Shown here one piece after another: positions 1 to 7,855 of a stretch of 64,000 nt of DNA. The notes below the pieces were generated by a model that made no database searches, was not told where the DNA came from, and saw only the letters and a program-made list of their open reading frames with translations. The translations under genes were made by a program, and so were the position numbers. The DNA lies in NCBI GenBank assembly GCA_000993615.1, contig LBWM01000006.1:24651-88650 (forward strand). The letters run 5' to 3'. The DNA comes from Candidatus Peregrinibacteria bacterium GW2011_GWF2_39_17. GTDB taxonomy: Bacteria > Patescibacteriota > Gracilibacteria > UBA1369 > UBA12473. Within the stretch, counting starts at the first letter, position 1, and the number at the start of each line of letters is the position of its first letter.

Positions 1-349
1 ATAAAATTAAATCCCCTCCAACATTGCCATTAATCGATAAAGCTCCTCCAAGTACCCGCACATCATCTTGAACTTGGCTATTTACTAAAACATTTCCGCC
101 AGCGACAAAAACATCACCATTGACTATACCGTTAATAGTGATATTGCCGCCACCAATAAATAAATCGCCATCAATATCCTGTTGAATTGTGACATTTGAA
201 CCAGCCAAATAAACATCCTCAGTTACATATTCATTTAAAAAAACGTCCCTTCCGGACTGTAGAATGAGGGCATGTGCCGCACCGGCAAAAAGCCCAATAC
301 CCAAAAAAGTAGCCAGGAAAATAGAAAAAATTTTACGCAAATGAGGCAT
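1..349 (-). CDS. Secreted bactofilin-like polymer-forming protein (N-terminal part, cut by window edge)
   Basis: The frame is open from the ATG at 349 down to the window edge, giving 116 residues and no stop. It begins with a signal peptide: basic MPHLRK, a hydrophobic stretch, then a likely cleavage after AHA near residue 30. The mature part is made of short repeats of the type DIDGDLFIGGGNITINGIVNGDVFVAGG, written here only as the pattern G-D-hydrophobic-x-hydrophobic-A/G-G, which is the right-handed beta-helix signature of bactofilins. Unlike classical cytoplasmic bactofilins this one appears to be exported, so a cell-surface or periplasmic scaffold role is inferred. It is transcribed divergently from hppA. 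The C-terminal half and any membrane anchor lie outside the window. Confidence 0.7.
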   Translation of the reverse strand, partial: MPHLRKIFSIFLATFLGIGLFAGAAHALILQSGRDVFLNEYVTEDVYLAGSNVTIQQDIDGDLFIGGGNITINGIVNGDVFVAGGNVLVNSQVQDDVRVLGGALSINGNVGGDLIL

Positions 350-685
350 AGTTGAGAGGGTCAAAAAATTGAAAAGAAATAGTTTAGTCGCAATTAGGAT
401 GCGTGATTTCAGGTTAAAAGTCAACCTAAGGAATGCAAACCCAAAAACGCCACCGGATAAAATGGTTTTACAAGTTGGATTATGAAATTACTATTTTCTA
501 TCTATATCTAGAATCCCTAGTTTTTCCGTTCTATCGCAGGCAATTTAATGAACCTCAAAACCTTCGCGCTGATTCTAAAATAAAATCATTTTTTGCCAAC
601 CCCACCTTGCAAAAAAGTCATTCCAGAAAACATAAAAATCAGTTACTATCCCTTTTTAGAAGAATTAATTTGTAACCTCACCCTC
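350..685. other. Intergenic region between divergent genes
   Basis: This 336-bp stretch separates the bactofilin-like gene from hppA. Open frames through it (for example one running into hppA from 593) have no similarity I recognise, and the hppA product matches its family only from the ATG at 686. It is AT-rich and must hold the promoters of both genes, but I see no convincing -35/-10 pair. Confidence 0.5.
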
Positions 686-2761
686 ATGTCCATTACTCTT
701 GTCACTTTATTTATCAGCCTGGCCGTCCTTGTCTACGCCATTATTTTATCTGTTCGCGTACTTGCTTTTAAGCCAGGTACCACTTCTATGCAAGAGATTG
801 CCAATGCGATTCAAGAAGGAGCAATGGCCTATATGAACCGCCAATATAAAACGATTGCGGTTTTTGCCATTTTAATTTTTTTAATTATGGGATTTGGCTT
901 ACCGCAGGGTGAGTACCATGCAGCTTACATGGTTGCCTTTGGTTTTATTGTGGGAGCTTTCTTTTCAGCCCTAGCCGGTTATATCGGCATGGGTCTCTCC
1001 GTCCGAGCTAATATCCGAACCGCTAATGCGGCTAAAAGCAGCCTTAAGGAAGCTCTTGATGTGGCCTTTAAAGGTGGGTCAGTAACCGGCTTCGCGGTAG
1101 TTGGCTTAGCCTTAGCCGGGGTGAGCGGCTTTTATTATCTTTTTACCCAAATTTGGGCTATTCCTCCAAATGTAGCTACTGAACTTCTTACTGGTTTTGC
1201 CTTTGGGGCTTCTTTAATTTCTCTTTTTGCCAGAGTGGGTGGGGGAATTTACACTAAAGCGGCGGATGTTGGGGCTGATTTAGTGGGTAAACTGGAAAAA
1301 GGGATTCCGGAAGATGACCCACGTAATCCGGCTGTAATTGCGGATAATGTTGGAGACAATGTTGGAGATTGCGCAGGGATGGGAGCTGATCTTTTTGAGA
1401 CTTACGCTGTCACTCTAATTGCAGCCATGATTTTAGCCGGATCAACTTTGCTGGATACTTTTGGCCTAATAAGCATTGAATTTCCGCTTATTTTGGGCGG
1501 AATTGCCGCTATTGCCTCTGTGTTTGGCAGCTATTTTGTCCGCTTGGGAAAAACTGGAAATATTATGAATGCTCTTTATAAAGGCATGGTAGCTACCGGC
1601 GTTCTGTCCGCAATTGGTTTTTACTGGGCTGTTAATCGATTTATGAATGGCGATGTGCTTCTTTTTTACACCACCCTTATTGGCTTAGCAGTAACTTTAT
1701 GTATCTTTGTAATTACGGAATATTATACTTCGACTAAATTTAAGCCGGTGCAACGCATTGCGCAGGCCTCAACAACAGGAGCCGGGACCAATATCATCAG
1801 TGGCTTGGCAGTTGGCATGCAAAGTACATTTTGGCCTGTAATTTTAATTGCTGGCGCTATTGTGTCCGCTTATTTCTTAGGAGAAAACTCAAGTCTACAT
1901 AGTGGAATTTACGGTATTGCCATTGCAGCTGTGGCCATGCTTTCAACAACCGGTACCGTGATTGCCATGGATTCTTATGGCCCAATTACAGATAACGCCG
2001 GCGGTATAGCCGAAATGTCAGGATTACCAGAATCAGTGCGAGTTAATACAGATGCCTTAGATGCCGTTGGGAATACGACCAAAGCGGTAACAAAAGGATA
2101 TGCTATTACCTCAGCCGCTTTAGCTACCTTAGTGCTTTTTCAAACTTATAGTGAAAAATTGACTAGCAATAGCGTTGAGCAAGCTTTTAATTTTAATTTA
2201 ACTGATTACAGGGTGATTGTGGGGTTATTTATCGGCGGAATGATTCCCTTCTTATTTGCTTCATTTTGCATGGAAGCCGTAGGCAAAGCAGCTAATCAAG
2301 TAGTAGAAGAAGTACGTCGCCAATTTAAGGAAATTAAGGGAATTATGACTGGTAAAGCCAAACCACAATATGATGTATGTGTTGATATTGTGACTAAATC
2401 AGCGTTAAGAGAAATGATTGCCCCGGGTCTATTGGCTATTTTAAGTCCTTTATTAGTTGGCTTTATCCTCGGCCCGCATGCCTTAGGCGGCTTACTGGCA
2501 GGCGTAATCGTATCTGGACTATTACTAGCTCTTTCCATGGATAACGGAGGTGGAGCCTGGGATAACGCTAAAAAATATATTGAAACCGGCCATTTTGGTG
2601 GGAAAAATTCCCTGGCCCATCATGCGGCGATTGTGGGCGATACAGTTGGAGACCCATACAAGGATACGGCTGGGCCAGCTCTTAATGCTCTAATCAAGGT
2701 TATTAACATGATTGCTTTACTCATCGCTCCTCTTATCGTTGGGTTTACCCTTTGGGATTAA
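686..2761 (+). CDS. hppA: Membrane-bound proton-translocating pyrophosphatase (K+-independent type)
   Basis: This enzyme hydrolyses cytoplasmic pyrophosphate and pumps H+ across the membrane. The ATG at 686 gives 691 residues starting MSITLVTL, with the first membrane helix at once, as in the family; the upstream in-frame extension to 593 looks non-coding. The protein is hydrophobic throughout. The substrate signature [19 protein letters not shown] is intact, as are the C-terminal [11 protein letters not shown] motif and the EEVRRQF loop. The motif GNTTKA carries Lys where K+-dependent enzymes have Ala, which predicts K+ independence (family knowledge). It fits an organism that saves energy by recycling pyrophosphate from biosynthesis. 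Confidence 0.96.
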   Translation: MSITLVTLFISLAVLVYAIILSVRVLAFKPGTTSMQEIANAIQEGAMAYMNRQYKTIAVFAILIFLIMGFGLPQGEYHAAYMVAFGFIVGAFFSALAGYIGMGLSVRANIRTANAAKSSLKEALDVAFKGGSVTGFAVVGLALAGVSGFYYLFTQIWAIPPNVATELLTGFAFGASLISLFARVGGGIYTKAADVGADLVGKLEKGIPEDDPRNPAVIADNVGDNVGDCAGMGADLFETYAVTLIAAMILAGSTLLDTFGLISIEFPLILGGIAAIASVFGSYFVRLGKTGNIMNALYKGMVATGVLSAIGFYWAVNRFMNGDVLLFYTTLIGLAVTLCIFVITEYYTSTKFKPVQRIAQASTTGAGTNIISGLAVGMQSTFWPVILIAGAIVSAYFLGENSSLHSGIYGIAIAAVAMLSTTGTVIAMDSYGPITDNAGGIAEMSGLPESVRVNTDALDAVGNTTKAVTKGYAITSAALATLVLFQTYSEKLTSNSVEQAFNFNLTDYRVIVGLFIGGMIPFLFASFCMEAVGKAANQVVEEVRRQFKEIKGIMTGKAKPQYDVCVDIVTKSALREMIAPGLLAILSPLLVGFILGPHALGGLLAGVIVSGLLLALSMDNGGGAWDNAKKYIETGHFGGKNSLAHHAAIVGDTVGDPYKDTAGPALNALIKVINMIALLIAPLIVGFTLWD

Positions 2762-2790
2762 ATGATTTTTTTAAATTTTAAGCGGATTTT

Positions 2791-3054
2791 ATGACTAATG
2801 AACGCCTAGCTCGATCTATCAAAAAATCAACCACTGATAAACCCTCTTCTGCTCCGCTTTGTGCCGTAATCAGCAAAATCACCAAAACACAAGTGATCTT
2901 AAGCTGTGAAGCTCTTGGGGAATTGCGATGGCCTTTAGCTAATTTTACAGAAACTCCCAAAGTAGGGAAGCCAGTTTATTTGAGCATAAGCAGCTCCGAT
3001 CAAAATGAGCACCTTACGGCCCTAAGAAAACTCTTAGAGGAGCTGATTAGCTAA
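2791..3054 (+). CDS. Small hypothetical protein
   Basis: An 87-residue protein that I do not recognise. It starts 29 bp after hppA on the same strand and may be co-transcribed. It has a basic, Ser/Thr-rich N terminus (residues 1-20), a beta-rich middle (about 23-62, with LRWPLANF and GKPVYLSI) that could be a small OB- or SH3-like barrel, and a leucine-rich C-terminal helix. There is no signal peptide or membrane segment, so it is probably cytoplasmic. It is almost back to back (4 bp) with the convergent gene ending at 3059. Confidence 0.55.
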   Translation: MTNERLARSIKKSTTDKPSSAPLCAVISKITKTQVILSCEALGELRWPLANFTETPKVGKPVYLSISSSDQNEHLTALRKLLEELIS

Positions 3055-3058
3055 ATTT

Positions 3059-3811
3059 TTAAGAATTACTTTTATATTGCTCTAACTCAAAAACTGGGAT
3101 ACCCACCCTAGCCCAAGCTAAAATTCTGCTACCTTGGCCTATCTTTGATGGATAGAGATGGACTGTTTTTCTTATAGCACGGACTGATTCAGTAACTGGT
3201 TCGCGAAATTCAAATCTGACATCCTCTCCGAATTTAATTTTCAAATCTTTAAACACCCTTTCCTCTATTTTTTCAGCTTTGATTCTCAAGGTCTCATCGA
3301 TTTTAAATTCCCTATCGATTTGGTGATGATAAGCTTCTAAAATAGCAAGATCATCTGCACTACAAGGAATTCTCAGATCGCAGCTTCCGCTTATTAATTT
3401 CTCTGATCCGTCACCATCACCCAAATTAACATTCACCTCCAACCCATCCTCTACGCCATATTTCACATCTTCCCCTAATTTGGCTAAAAACCATGCGATA
3501 ACTGCGTCATATAATACCTCAGAATCTTCGCAATCATATTCTCCAAATGCGCTATTCAATCCTTCCATTAAGCGAGTCATATTACCCCACTTATCTATCA
3601 TCCCATCTAAAGAATCTCCCTTTAAATCTTTTCTTAATTGAGCTATGATTTTTTCAAATTTCTTTTTGAGCGCTAGCATCTCCCCAGACAATTCGGCCGT
3701 CGGAGTCAGCGAAGCTTCCGGAGTCAGCGAAGCTTCTATCTGGCTGCCATCCTCTAATTGCTCCCCCTCAAAGGCGCTGGCTAGCTGATCCCCATCTTCA
3801 CCATTTGCCAT
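3059..3811 (-). CDS. Hypothetical acidic cytoplasmic protein
   Basis: A 250-residue protein of unknown function. The ATG at 3811 is chosen over the TTG at 3868, because that TTG is the first three bases of a consensus -35 box (TTGACA) and so lies upstream of the transcript. The N-terminal 30 residues are acidic and contain a duplicated hexapeptide, EASLTP twice. A helical, Lys/Glu-rich segment follows (about 40-75), then a globular C-terminal half ending FELEQYKSNS. No signal peptide or membrane segment is visible. It is monocistronic and convergent with the small gene ending at 3054. Confidence 0.6.
   Translation of the reverse strand: MANGEDGDQLASAFEGEQLEDGSQIEASLTPEASLTPTAELSGEMLALKKKFEKIIAQLRKDLKGDSLDGMIDKWGNMTRLMEGLNSAFGEYDCEDSEVLYDAVIAWFLAKLGEDVKYGVEDGLEVNVNLGDGDGSEKLISGSCDLRIPCSADDLAILEAYHHQIDREFKIDETLRIKAEKIEERVFKDLKIKFGEDVRFEFREPVTESVRAIRKTVHLYPSKIGQGSRILAWARVGIPVFELEQYKSNS
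3701..3736. repeat. Two perfect 18-bp tandem copies within a gene
   Basis: Copies at 3701-3718 and 3719-3736 are identical (unit starts cggagtcagc). On the minus strand each encodes one EASLTP hexapeptide. The exact identity at third codon positions indicates a recent in-frame slippage duplication. Confidence 0.9.
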
Positions 3812-3839
3812 AAAAAAGTGTTTTACAAAATAAGACCTA

Positions 3840-3868
3840 ATTAAATACGCTAAAGAAAAATCTGTCAA
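3840..3868 (-). promoter_or_regulatory. Sigma70-type promoter for the gene starting at 3811
   Basis: On the minus strand, TTGACA at 3868-3863 and TTTAAT at 3845-3840 are separated by 17 bp. The predicted transcript begins about 3832, some 20 bases before the ATG at 3811. Confidence 0.65.
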
Positions 3869-3882
3869 ATAAATTTAACCTA

Positions 3883-4539
3883 CTATTCTTTTTTCTCGGC
3901 TCCCTGGTTATCACCTTCGCCTTCTTTAGCCGCGCCTTCTCCTTCTGGAACCACCGCTTCGGTTGCTACTGGTTCTTCCTCCTCAGCCCTTGGAGGGATA
4001 ACACTAACTACAACTTGCTCCGGCTCACTTAAAACAGTAATTTCCGCAGGCACTTGCAAATCCTTAACATGAATGGAAGTATGTAAATTTTCCAAAATAC
4101 TAATATCAACCTTGATTGAATGGATAAGATCTTTAGGCAAACATTTAATTTCCAATTCATCGATATTTGTCATCAAAATTCCTCCTAAATTCTTAATTGC
4201 TGGCGATTCTCCGATAAACTCTAAAGGTACATTGGTATGAACTTCTTTATCCATTCGGATATTAATAAAATCAACATGCGCAATCGTGCCACTGACCGGC
4301 TCAAATTGGACATCATGAATAAGCACTTTTAAGGGTTTTGCTTCTCCGACAACTAAATCAACTAAAGTATTTTTACCGGCCTGGATGTAAACTTTTCGGA
4401 AGGTTTGGTATTCAATTTGTAAAGACTGATTGGGTAAATTCTCACCGTAAAATTCAACCGGGATAAAGCCTTCGTAACGTAATTGTTTGGCACTAAGCGA
4501 GGTATCCCGTTTTAGGGCATTAAGAGTTACTGAATCCAT
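3883..4539 (-). CDS. rplY: Large ribosomal subunit protein bL25 (CTC family)
   Basis: bL25 binds 5S rRNA in the large ribosomal subunit. The 218-residue length fits the two-domain CTC form. Residues 1-90 are the 5S-binding barrel, with the family pattern R(D)TSLSAKQLRYEGFIPVEFYG near the start and VLIHDVQFEPVSGTIAHVDF near residues 70-90. Residues 95-185 are the TL5/CTC beta-domain, with VPLEFIGESPAIK and GGIL. The last 40 residues are an acidic Glu/Ala/Gly-rich tail, common in this family. It is divergent from the 71-aa membrane protein gene at 4669. Confidence 0.95.
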   Translation of the reverse strand: MDSVTLNALKRDTSLSAKQLRYEGFIPVEFYGENLPNQSLQIEYQTFRKVYIQAGKNTLVDLVVGEAKPLKVLIHDVQFEPVSGTIAHVDFINIRMDKEVHTNVPLEFIGESPAIKNLGGILMTNIDELEIKCLPKDLIHSIKVDISILENLHTSIHVKDLQVPAEITVLSEPEQVVVSVIPPRAEEEEPVATEAVVPEGEGAAKEGEGDNQGAEKKE

Positions 4540-4599
4540 GGGAAGCCGTTAAAAAATTAAGCGTAAGTAAGCAGGATAGTACCGAAAAAGATTTTCCTT

Positions 4600-4640
4600 G
4601 GCAAGCCAAAACTTGCCTGCAAAGATTGTTGTGCTAAAAT
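4600..4640 (+). promoter_or_regulatory. Possible promoter with hairpin before the 71-aa gene
   Basis: TTGCCT (4613-4618) and TAAAAT (4635-4640) are 16 bp apart, placing a start about 20-30 bases before the ATG at 4669. A 6-bp hairpin, GGCAAG at 4600-4605 and CTTGCC at 4612-4617, overlaps the -35 box and could be an operator or chance. This is a moderate match only. Confidence 0.4.
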
Positions 4641-4668
4641 TAGGTTAATTTTCCTGTAACGAATCCTT

Positions 4669-4884
4669 ATGAATCCATCTCGTACCAATTCATCACTGGT
4701 CGCTGTTTTTTTCATTTTACTGGTGATTACGGGTGTGATTTATCTTTTTTGGCAAAACAATTTGGCTCAAGAAGAAACGCTTAAAGCCAATATTCCAGGA
4801 CAAAATCCTCTGGAAATTCAGGTTGAAAGCCAACAAGATTCACCCTCTAAACAAGAAGAACCAAGCGCGGATTTAGTTGAATAA
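4669..4884 (+). CDS. Small single-span membrane protein
   Basis: A 71-residue protein I cannot name. One hydrophobic helix (about residues 9-28, AVFFILLVITGVIYLFW) follows a short Ser/Asn-rich N terminus. The rest is polar and Gln/Glu/Pro-rich and probably lies outside the cytoplasmic membrane. It precedes the DUF1858 gene by 30 bp on the same strand, so the two may form an operon, but nothing in the sequence links their functions. Confidence 0.55.
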   Translation: MNPSRTNSSLVAVFFILLVITGVIYLFWQNNLAQEETLKANIPGQNPLEIQVESQQDSPSKQEEPSADLVE

Positions 4885-4914
4885 TGAGGCCTGGAGTATT
4901 AGCATGAAGGTACT

Positions 4915-5490
4915 ATGGCTAAACCCTTAAAAAAGCACCTTCCTTTTAGGAAAGAAATGATGATCAGTGGAATTTTAGAAAAACACCCAGATGGATTTAC
5001 AATTCTCCAGGAATTTGGTTTGCACTGTATTGGGTGTCATTTGAATGTTTTTGAAACTCTAGAAGAAGGAATTTTAGGCCATGGTATGACTAAGAAAACG
5101 CTTAAAGAAATTCTTCTGGCCTTAAATAAGAGCTTTGAAAACTACCAATTGGATCTCAAGGAAAAAGGCCTAGTTTTAACAGATAAAGCTGCGGCTAAAA
5201 TTATTGAAATCGCTCACGGAGAAAACAAAAAAAAATATGGGTTAAGAGTGAAAATTCTAAAAAATTCTAAGCCGGAAGCCATGAATTATTTTATGGATTT
5301 CGAGAAAACTCCTCAAAAAAATGACCATGTTTTAGAATTTCAATACGGAGTACGCCTTTTTATTGATGCCGTTTCATTCAAAAGGCTCAAAGGAAGTCGC
5401 ATAGATTATTTAGAAACCTTTGAAGCCGCTGGTTTTAAAATTGATCAGTTACAACCCCATCCGTTTCATAATCAAGGCAAACCCTCGTGA
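4915..5490 (+). CDS. DUF1858 domain fused to a degenerate A-type iron-sulfur carrier-like domain
   Basis: The 191-residue protein has two parts. Residues about 14-72 match the DUF1858 redox-disulfide domain: ILEKHPDGFTILQEFGLHC followed by IGC, with the CxxC at C38 and C41. Residues about 84-175 follow the HesB/IscA fold pattern (LTDKAAAKI, a short LRVKI strand, MDFE, YGVRLFIDAVSFKRLKGSRIDY, then AGF). However, all three Cys ligands of A-type carriers are absent, with Ser-Lys-Pro-Glu at the first site and no Cys in the HPFHNQGKPS tail. A redox or scaffold role is inferred. Its 3' end overlaps the convergent trpR by 42 bp. Confidence 0.7.
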   Translation: MAKPLKKHLPFRKEMMISGILEKHPDGFTILQEFGLHCIGCHLNVFETLEEGILGHGMTKKTLKEILLALNKSFENYQLDLKEKGLVLTDKAAAKIIEIAHGENKKKYGLRVKILKNSKPEAMNYFMDFEKTPQKNDHVLEFQYGVRLFIDAVSFKRLKGSRIDYLETFEAAGFKIDQLQPHPFHNQGKPS

Positions 5491-5739
5491 TCCGTATTTT
5501 AACTGCCGAGCACCTCGGCTAACCGTGGCAATGGCAATACCAAGAATGGCGCTGACTTCGCGCTGAGTCTTGCCCTGCCTAAGCAACTTAACTAAATTCC
5601 AACGTTCAACAAGTATCTCTATTTCGCCAGGCGTTAGGATATCATTCAAAAACAATCTTACCTCTGTGTTGTTTTTAAGCGAAAGAAAAGCCTTTATTAA
5701 TTCCTGCTGGCCGGGGGAGAAATCTTTTTTTGGAGGCAT
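5449..5739 (-). CDS. trpR: Trp operon repressor (TrpR/YerC family)
   Basis: TrpR is a dimeric helix-turn-helix repressor that binds its operator when loaded with tryptophan. This 96-residue protein carries the family pattern DILTPGEIEILVERW, then a QREVSAILGIAIATVSRG recognition helix-turn-helix, and LKYGSRGF, closely parallel to E. coli LTPDE...QREL...GIATITRGSN.LK. It is divergent from trpE across 93 bp that contain an operator with the same half-sites as the E. coli trp operator, which supports TrpR over the broader YerC/YecD label. It probably also represses itself, because the operator lies 31 bp from its start. Confidence 0.88.
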   Translation of the reverse strand: MPPKKDFSPGQQELIKAFLSLKNNTEVRLFLNDILTPGEIEILVERWNLVKLLRQGKTQREVSAILGIAIATVSRGARQLKYGSRGFALIMKRMGL

Positions 5740-5760
5740 AATAAGAAAGTAAAATACGGG

Positions 5761-5790
5761 TTGACAAATGTACTAGTACAATAGTACAGT
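5761..5790 (+). promoter_or_regulatory. trp operon promoter
   Basis: A perfect TTGACA (5761-5766) and TACAGT (5785-5790) are 18 bp apart, upstream of trpE at 5833. The TrpR operator palindrome fills the spacer and overlaps the -10 box, so repressor binding would exclude RNA polymerase. Confidence 0.75.
5770..5787. promoter_or_regulatory. TrpR operator
   Basis: The 18-bp site has half-sites GTACTA (5770-5775) and TAGTAC (5782-5787) around a 6-bp centre, GTACAA. The E. coli trp operator core, GTACTAGTTAACTAGTAC, has identical half-sites and the same 6-bp spacing. It lies between trpR and trpE, within the trpE promoter. Confidence 0.88.
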
Positions 5791-5832
5791 AATGATAATT
5801 TTTCGCAAGTTTTTTATTAAAGTCAGCGTCTT

Positions 5833-7248
5833 ATGACCATACAATTACCCACCCTAAATTCACTTTTACCGCTGATTAAAGCCAATCCCCAAGGTAATAT
5901 CCTCCCGTTGTCCGTAGAATTAATTGCGGACACAGAAAATCCAATTACCCTATTTTCCAAAATAACTCGTAACCAACCGGGGAGCGTTCTTTTGGAAAGC
6001 GTCCTAAACGCAGAGCACCGCGCTCGTTATTCTTTTATCCTTACTAACCCCACTGAAACACAAATTTCATTGGAGGCGATTCAAAATAAACTTAAAAACC
6101 TGCGGCCAATCGCGCATTTTGATTTACCGATATTTACAGGCGGTTATGTAGGATCAGTTAATTACGAAATGATTCACCAATTTGAGCCAACTGTGCCAGT
6201 TCTAGGTCAAGGGAAAGTCGATTTCAAACGTTATGACAGCATCATCGTTTTTGATCATTTTACCTCCAAAATTCTTCTAATTAGTAATTTATTTTTGGAT
6301 AACCCCTTAGAAAAAGAATTCAAAAAAGCCAAACAACAACTCACTGATTTACACCAAATTTATCAACAAAATCGACTCATTCCGCTTCCAGAATTAAAGT
6401 ATCAACCACAATCCCCTTCTTTTAAATCAACCTTCAAAAAATCAGAATTTTTACAAGCCGTAAAAAAAGCTAAACAAGCCATTTCTGAAGGTGAAATTTT
6501 CCAAGTAGTGCTTAGTCAGTGTTTTTCGACAGCATTTAAAGGTGATCCTTTTACCCTTTATCGAGCGCTTAGAATTATCAACCCTTCCCCTTATATGTAC
6601 TATCTTAATTTGGGGAAAAGACAAATTATAGGCGCCTCACCAGAATCACTAGTGCGAGTTCAGGGTGGACTAGTTGGCATAGTTCCAATTGCCGGGACTA
6701 GGCCACGGGGAAAAACTATAGAAGAAGATTTGCAAATGGAGAACGAGCTACTAAATGACCAGAAAGAATTGGCGGAACACCGCATGCTGCTTGATCTAGG
6801 ACGAAATGATATTGGCCGAGTCAGCGAACTTGGCAGTGTTTTTCTTAAGCGAGAAGCGCAGGTTGAACGTTATTCACACGTAATGCACCTGGTAAGTGAC
6901 GTAAAGGGGCGTTTACGTAAAGATCAAACTTTGGTAAACGCCTTTAAAAGCTGTTTCCCGGCCGGAACACTAAGCGGAGCGCCTAAAATTAGGGCCATGC
7001 AACTCATTTCCGAACTAGAAAAAACACCTCGGGATATTTACGGCGGAGGGATTGGGTATTTTGATTTTTCGGGTAATATGGATTTCGCGATTGCGATCCG
7101 CACTTTTGTAATTGAAAATGGGATAGCCAAGCTTCAAACTGGAGCCGGAATTGTGCATGATTCCATCCCAGAAAAAGAATACGAAGAGACCTTTCACAAG
7201 GGCAAAGCCAATTTTAAGGCTCTGAATTATACTACCCTACCGAGCTAA
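5833..7248 (+). CDS. trpE: Anthranilate synthase component I
   Basis: TrpE makes anthranilate from chorismate and glutamine-derived ammonia, the first committed step to tryptophan. The 471-residue length is normal. The feedback-inhibition motif LLES is at 53-56, which predicts inhibition by tryptophan. Catalytic-domain motifs include GEIFQVVLS (about 219-227), GASPE, AGTRPRG (286-292), DLGRNDIG (320-327), CFPAGTLSGAPK and the C-terminal GAGIVHDS. It is the first gene of trpEGDCBA, 22 bp before trpG, and is controlled by the adjacent TrpR operator. I see no leader peptide or attenuator in the short 5' region. Confidence 0.97.
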   Translation: MTIQLPTLNSLLPLIKANPQGNILPLSVELIADTENPITLFSKITRNQPGSVLLESVLNAEHRARYSFILTNPTETQISLEAIQNKLKNLRPIAHFDLPIFTGGYVGSVNYEMIHQFEPTVPVLGQGKVDFKRYDSIIVFDHFTSKILLISNLFLDNPLEKEFKKAKQQLTDLHQIYQQNRLIPLPELKYQPQSPSFKSTFKKSEFLQAVKKAKQAISEGEIFQVVLSQCFSTAFKGDPFTLYRALRIINPSPYMYYLNLGKRQIIGASPESLVRVQGGLVGIVPIAGTRPRGKTIEEDLQMENELLNDQKELAEHRMLLDLGRNDIGRVSELGSVFLKREAQVERYSHVMHLVSDVKGRLRKDQTLVNAFKSCFPAGTLSGAPKIRAMQLISELEKTPRDIYGGGIGYFDFSGNMDFAIAIRTFVIENGIAKLQTGAGIVHDSIPEKEYEETFHKGKANFKALNYTTLPS

Positions 7249-7270
7249 ATCTTTACCTAACTATCAAGCC

Positions 7271-7855
7271 ATGAAAACTCTTATTCTCGATAATTACGAT
7301 TCCTTTACTTATAACCTCTACCAATACATCGGTGAATTGGGCGGAAATCCGATTGTAAAACGCAATGATGAAATTTCACTAGAGAAGATTAAAGCACTGA
7401 AACCTACTCATTTGGTAATTTCGCCCGGACCAGGGACACCGGAAAACCCAACGGATTTTGGGATATGCAGCCAAGCGATTTTAAAGCTTGGCAAACTAAT
7501 TCCGCTTTTAGGAGTTTGCCTGGGTCATCAAGGAATTATTTATTTATTTGGAGGAAAAATCGTTTCGTCTCCGGAAATTATGCATGGCAAAACCAGCGAG
7601 GTGCATCATGACCGAAAAGGAATCTTTCATGGGCTAAAAAATCCCCTAACCGTGATGCGCTATCATTCTTTAATGGGCGATCCTAACTCTATCCCAGATT
7701 GCTTAACAGTTACGGCTCGCACTACCAAAGACAAAATAATTATGGGCATACGGCACAATAAATATCCAATTGAAGGGATCCAATTTCACCCGGAAAGCAT
7801 TGGCACCCCAACCGGCAAGCAAATGATTGCCAATTTTCTTAAGCAAGCAACTTAA
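7271..7855 (+). CDS. trpG: Anthranilate synthase component II (glutamine amidotransferase)
   Basis: TrpG is the class I glutaminase subunit that feeds ammonia to TrpE. The 194-residue protein begins LILDNYDSFTYNL, has the oxyanion motif SPGPGTP (51-57), the nucleophile Cys83 in GVCLGHQG, and the His173/Glu175 pair in FHPES. It is a free-standing subunit, not fused to trpD or trpE. Its stop overlaps the trpD start by one base (TAATG), which suggests translational coupling. A second use in folate synthesis (PabA role) is possible in a reduced genome. Confidence 0.96.
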   Translation: MKTLILDNYDSFTYNLYQYIGELGGNPIVKRNDEISLEKIKALKPTHLVISPGPGTPENPTDFGICSQAILKLGKLIPLLGVCLGHQGIIYLFGGKIVSSPEIMHGKTSEVHHDRKGIFHGLKNPLTVMRYHSLMGDPNSIPDCLTVTARTTKDKIIMGIRHNKYPIEGIQFHPESIGTPTGKQMIANFLKQAT

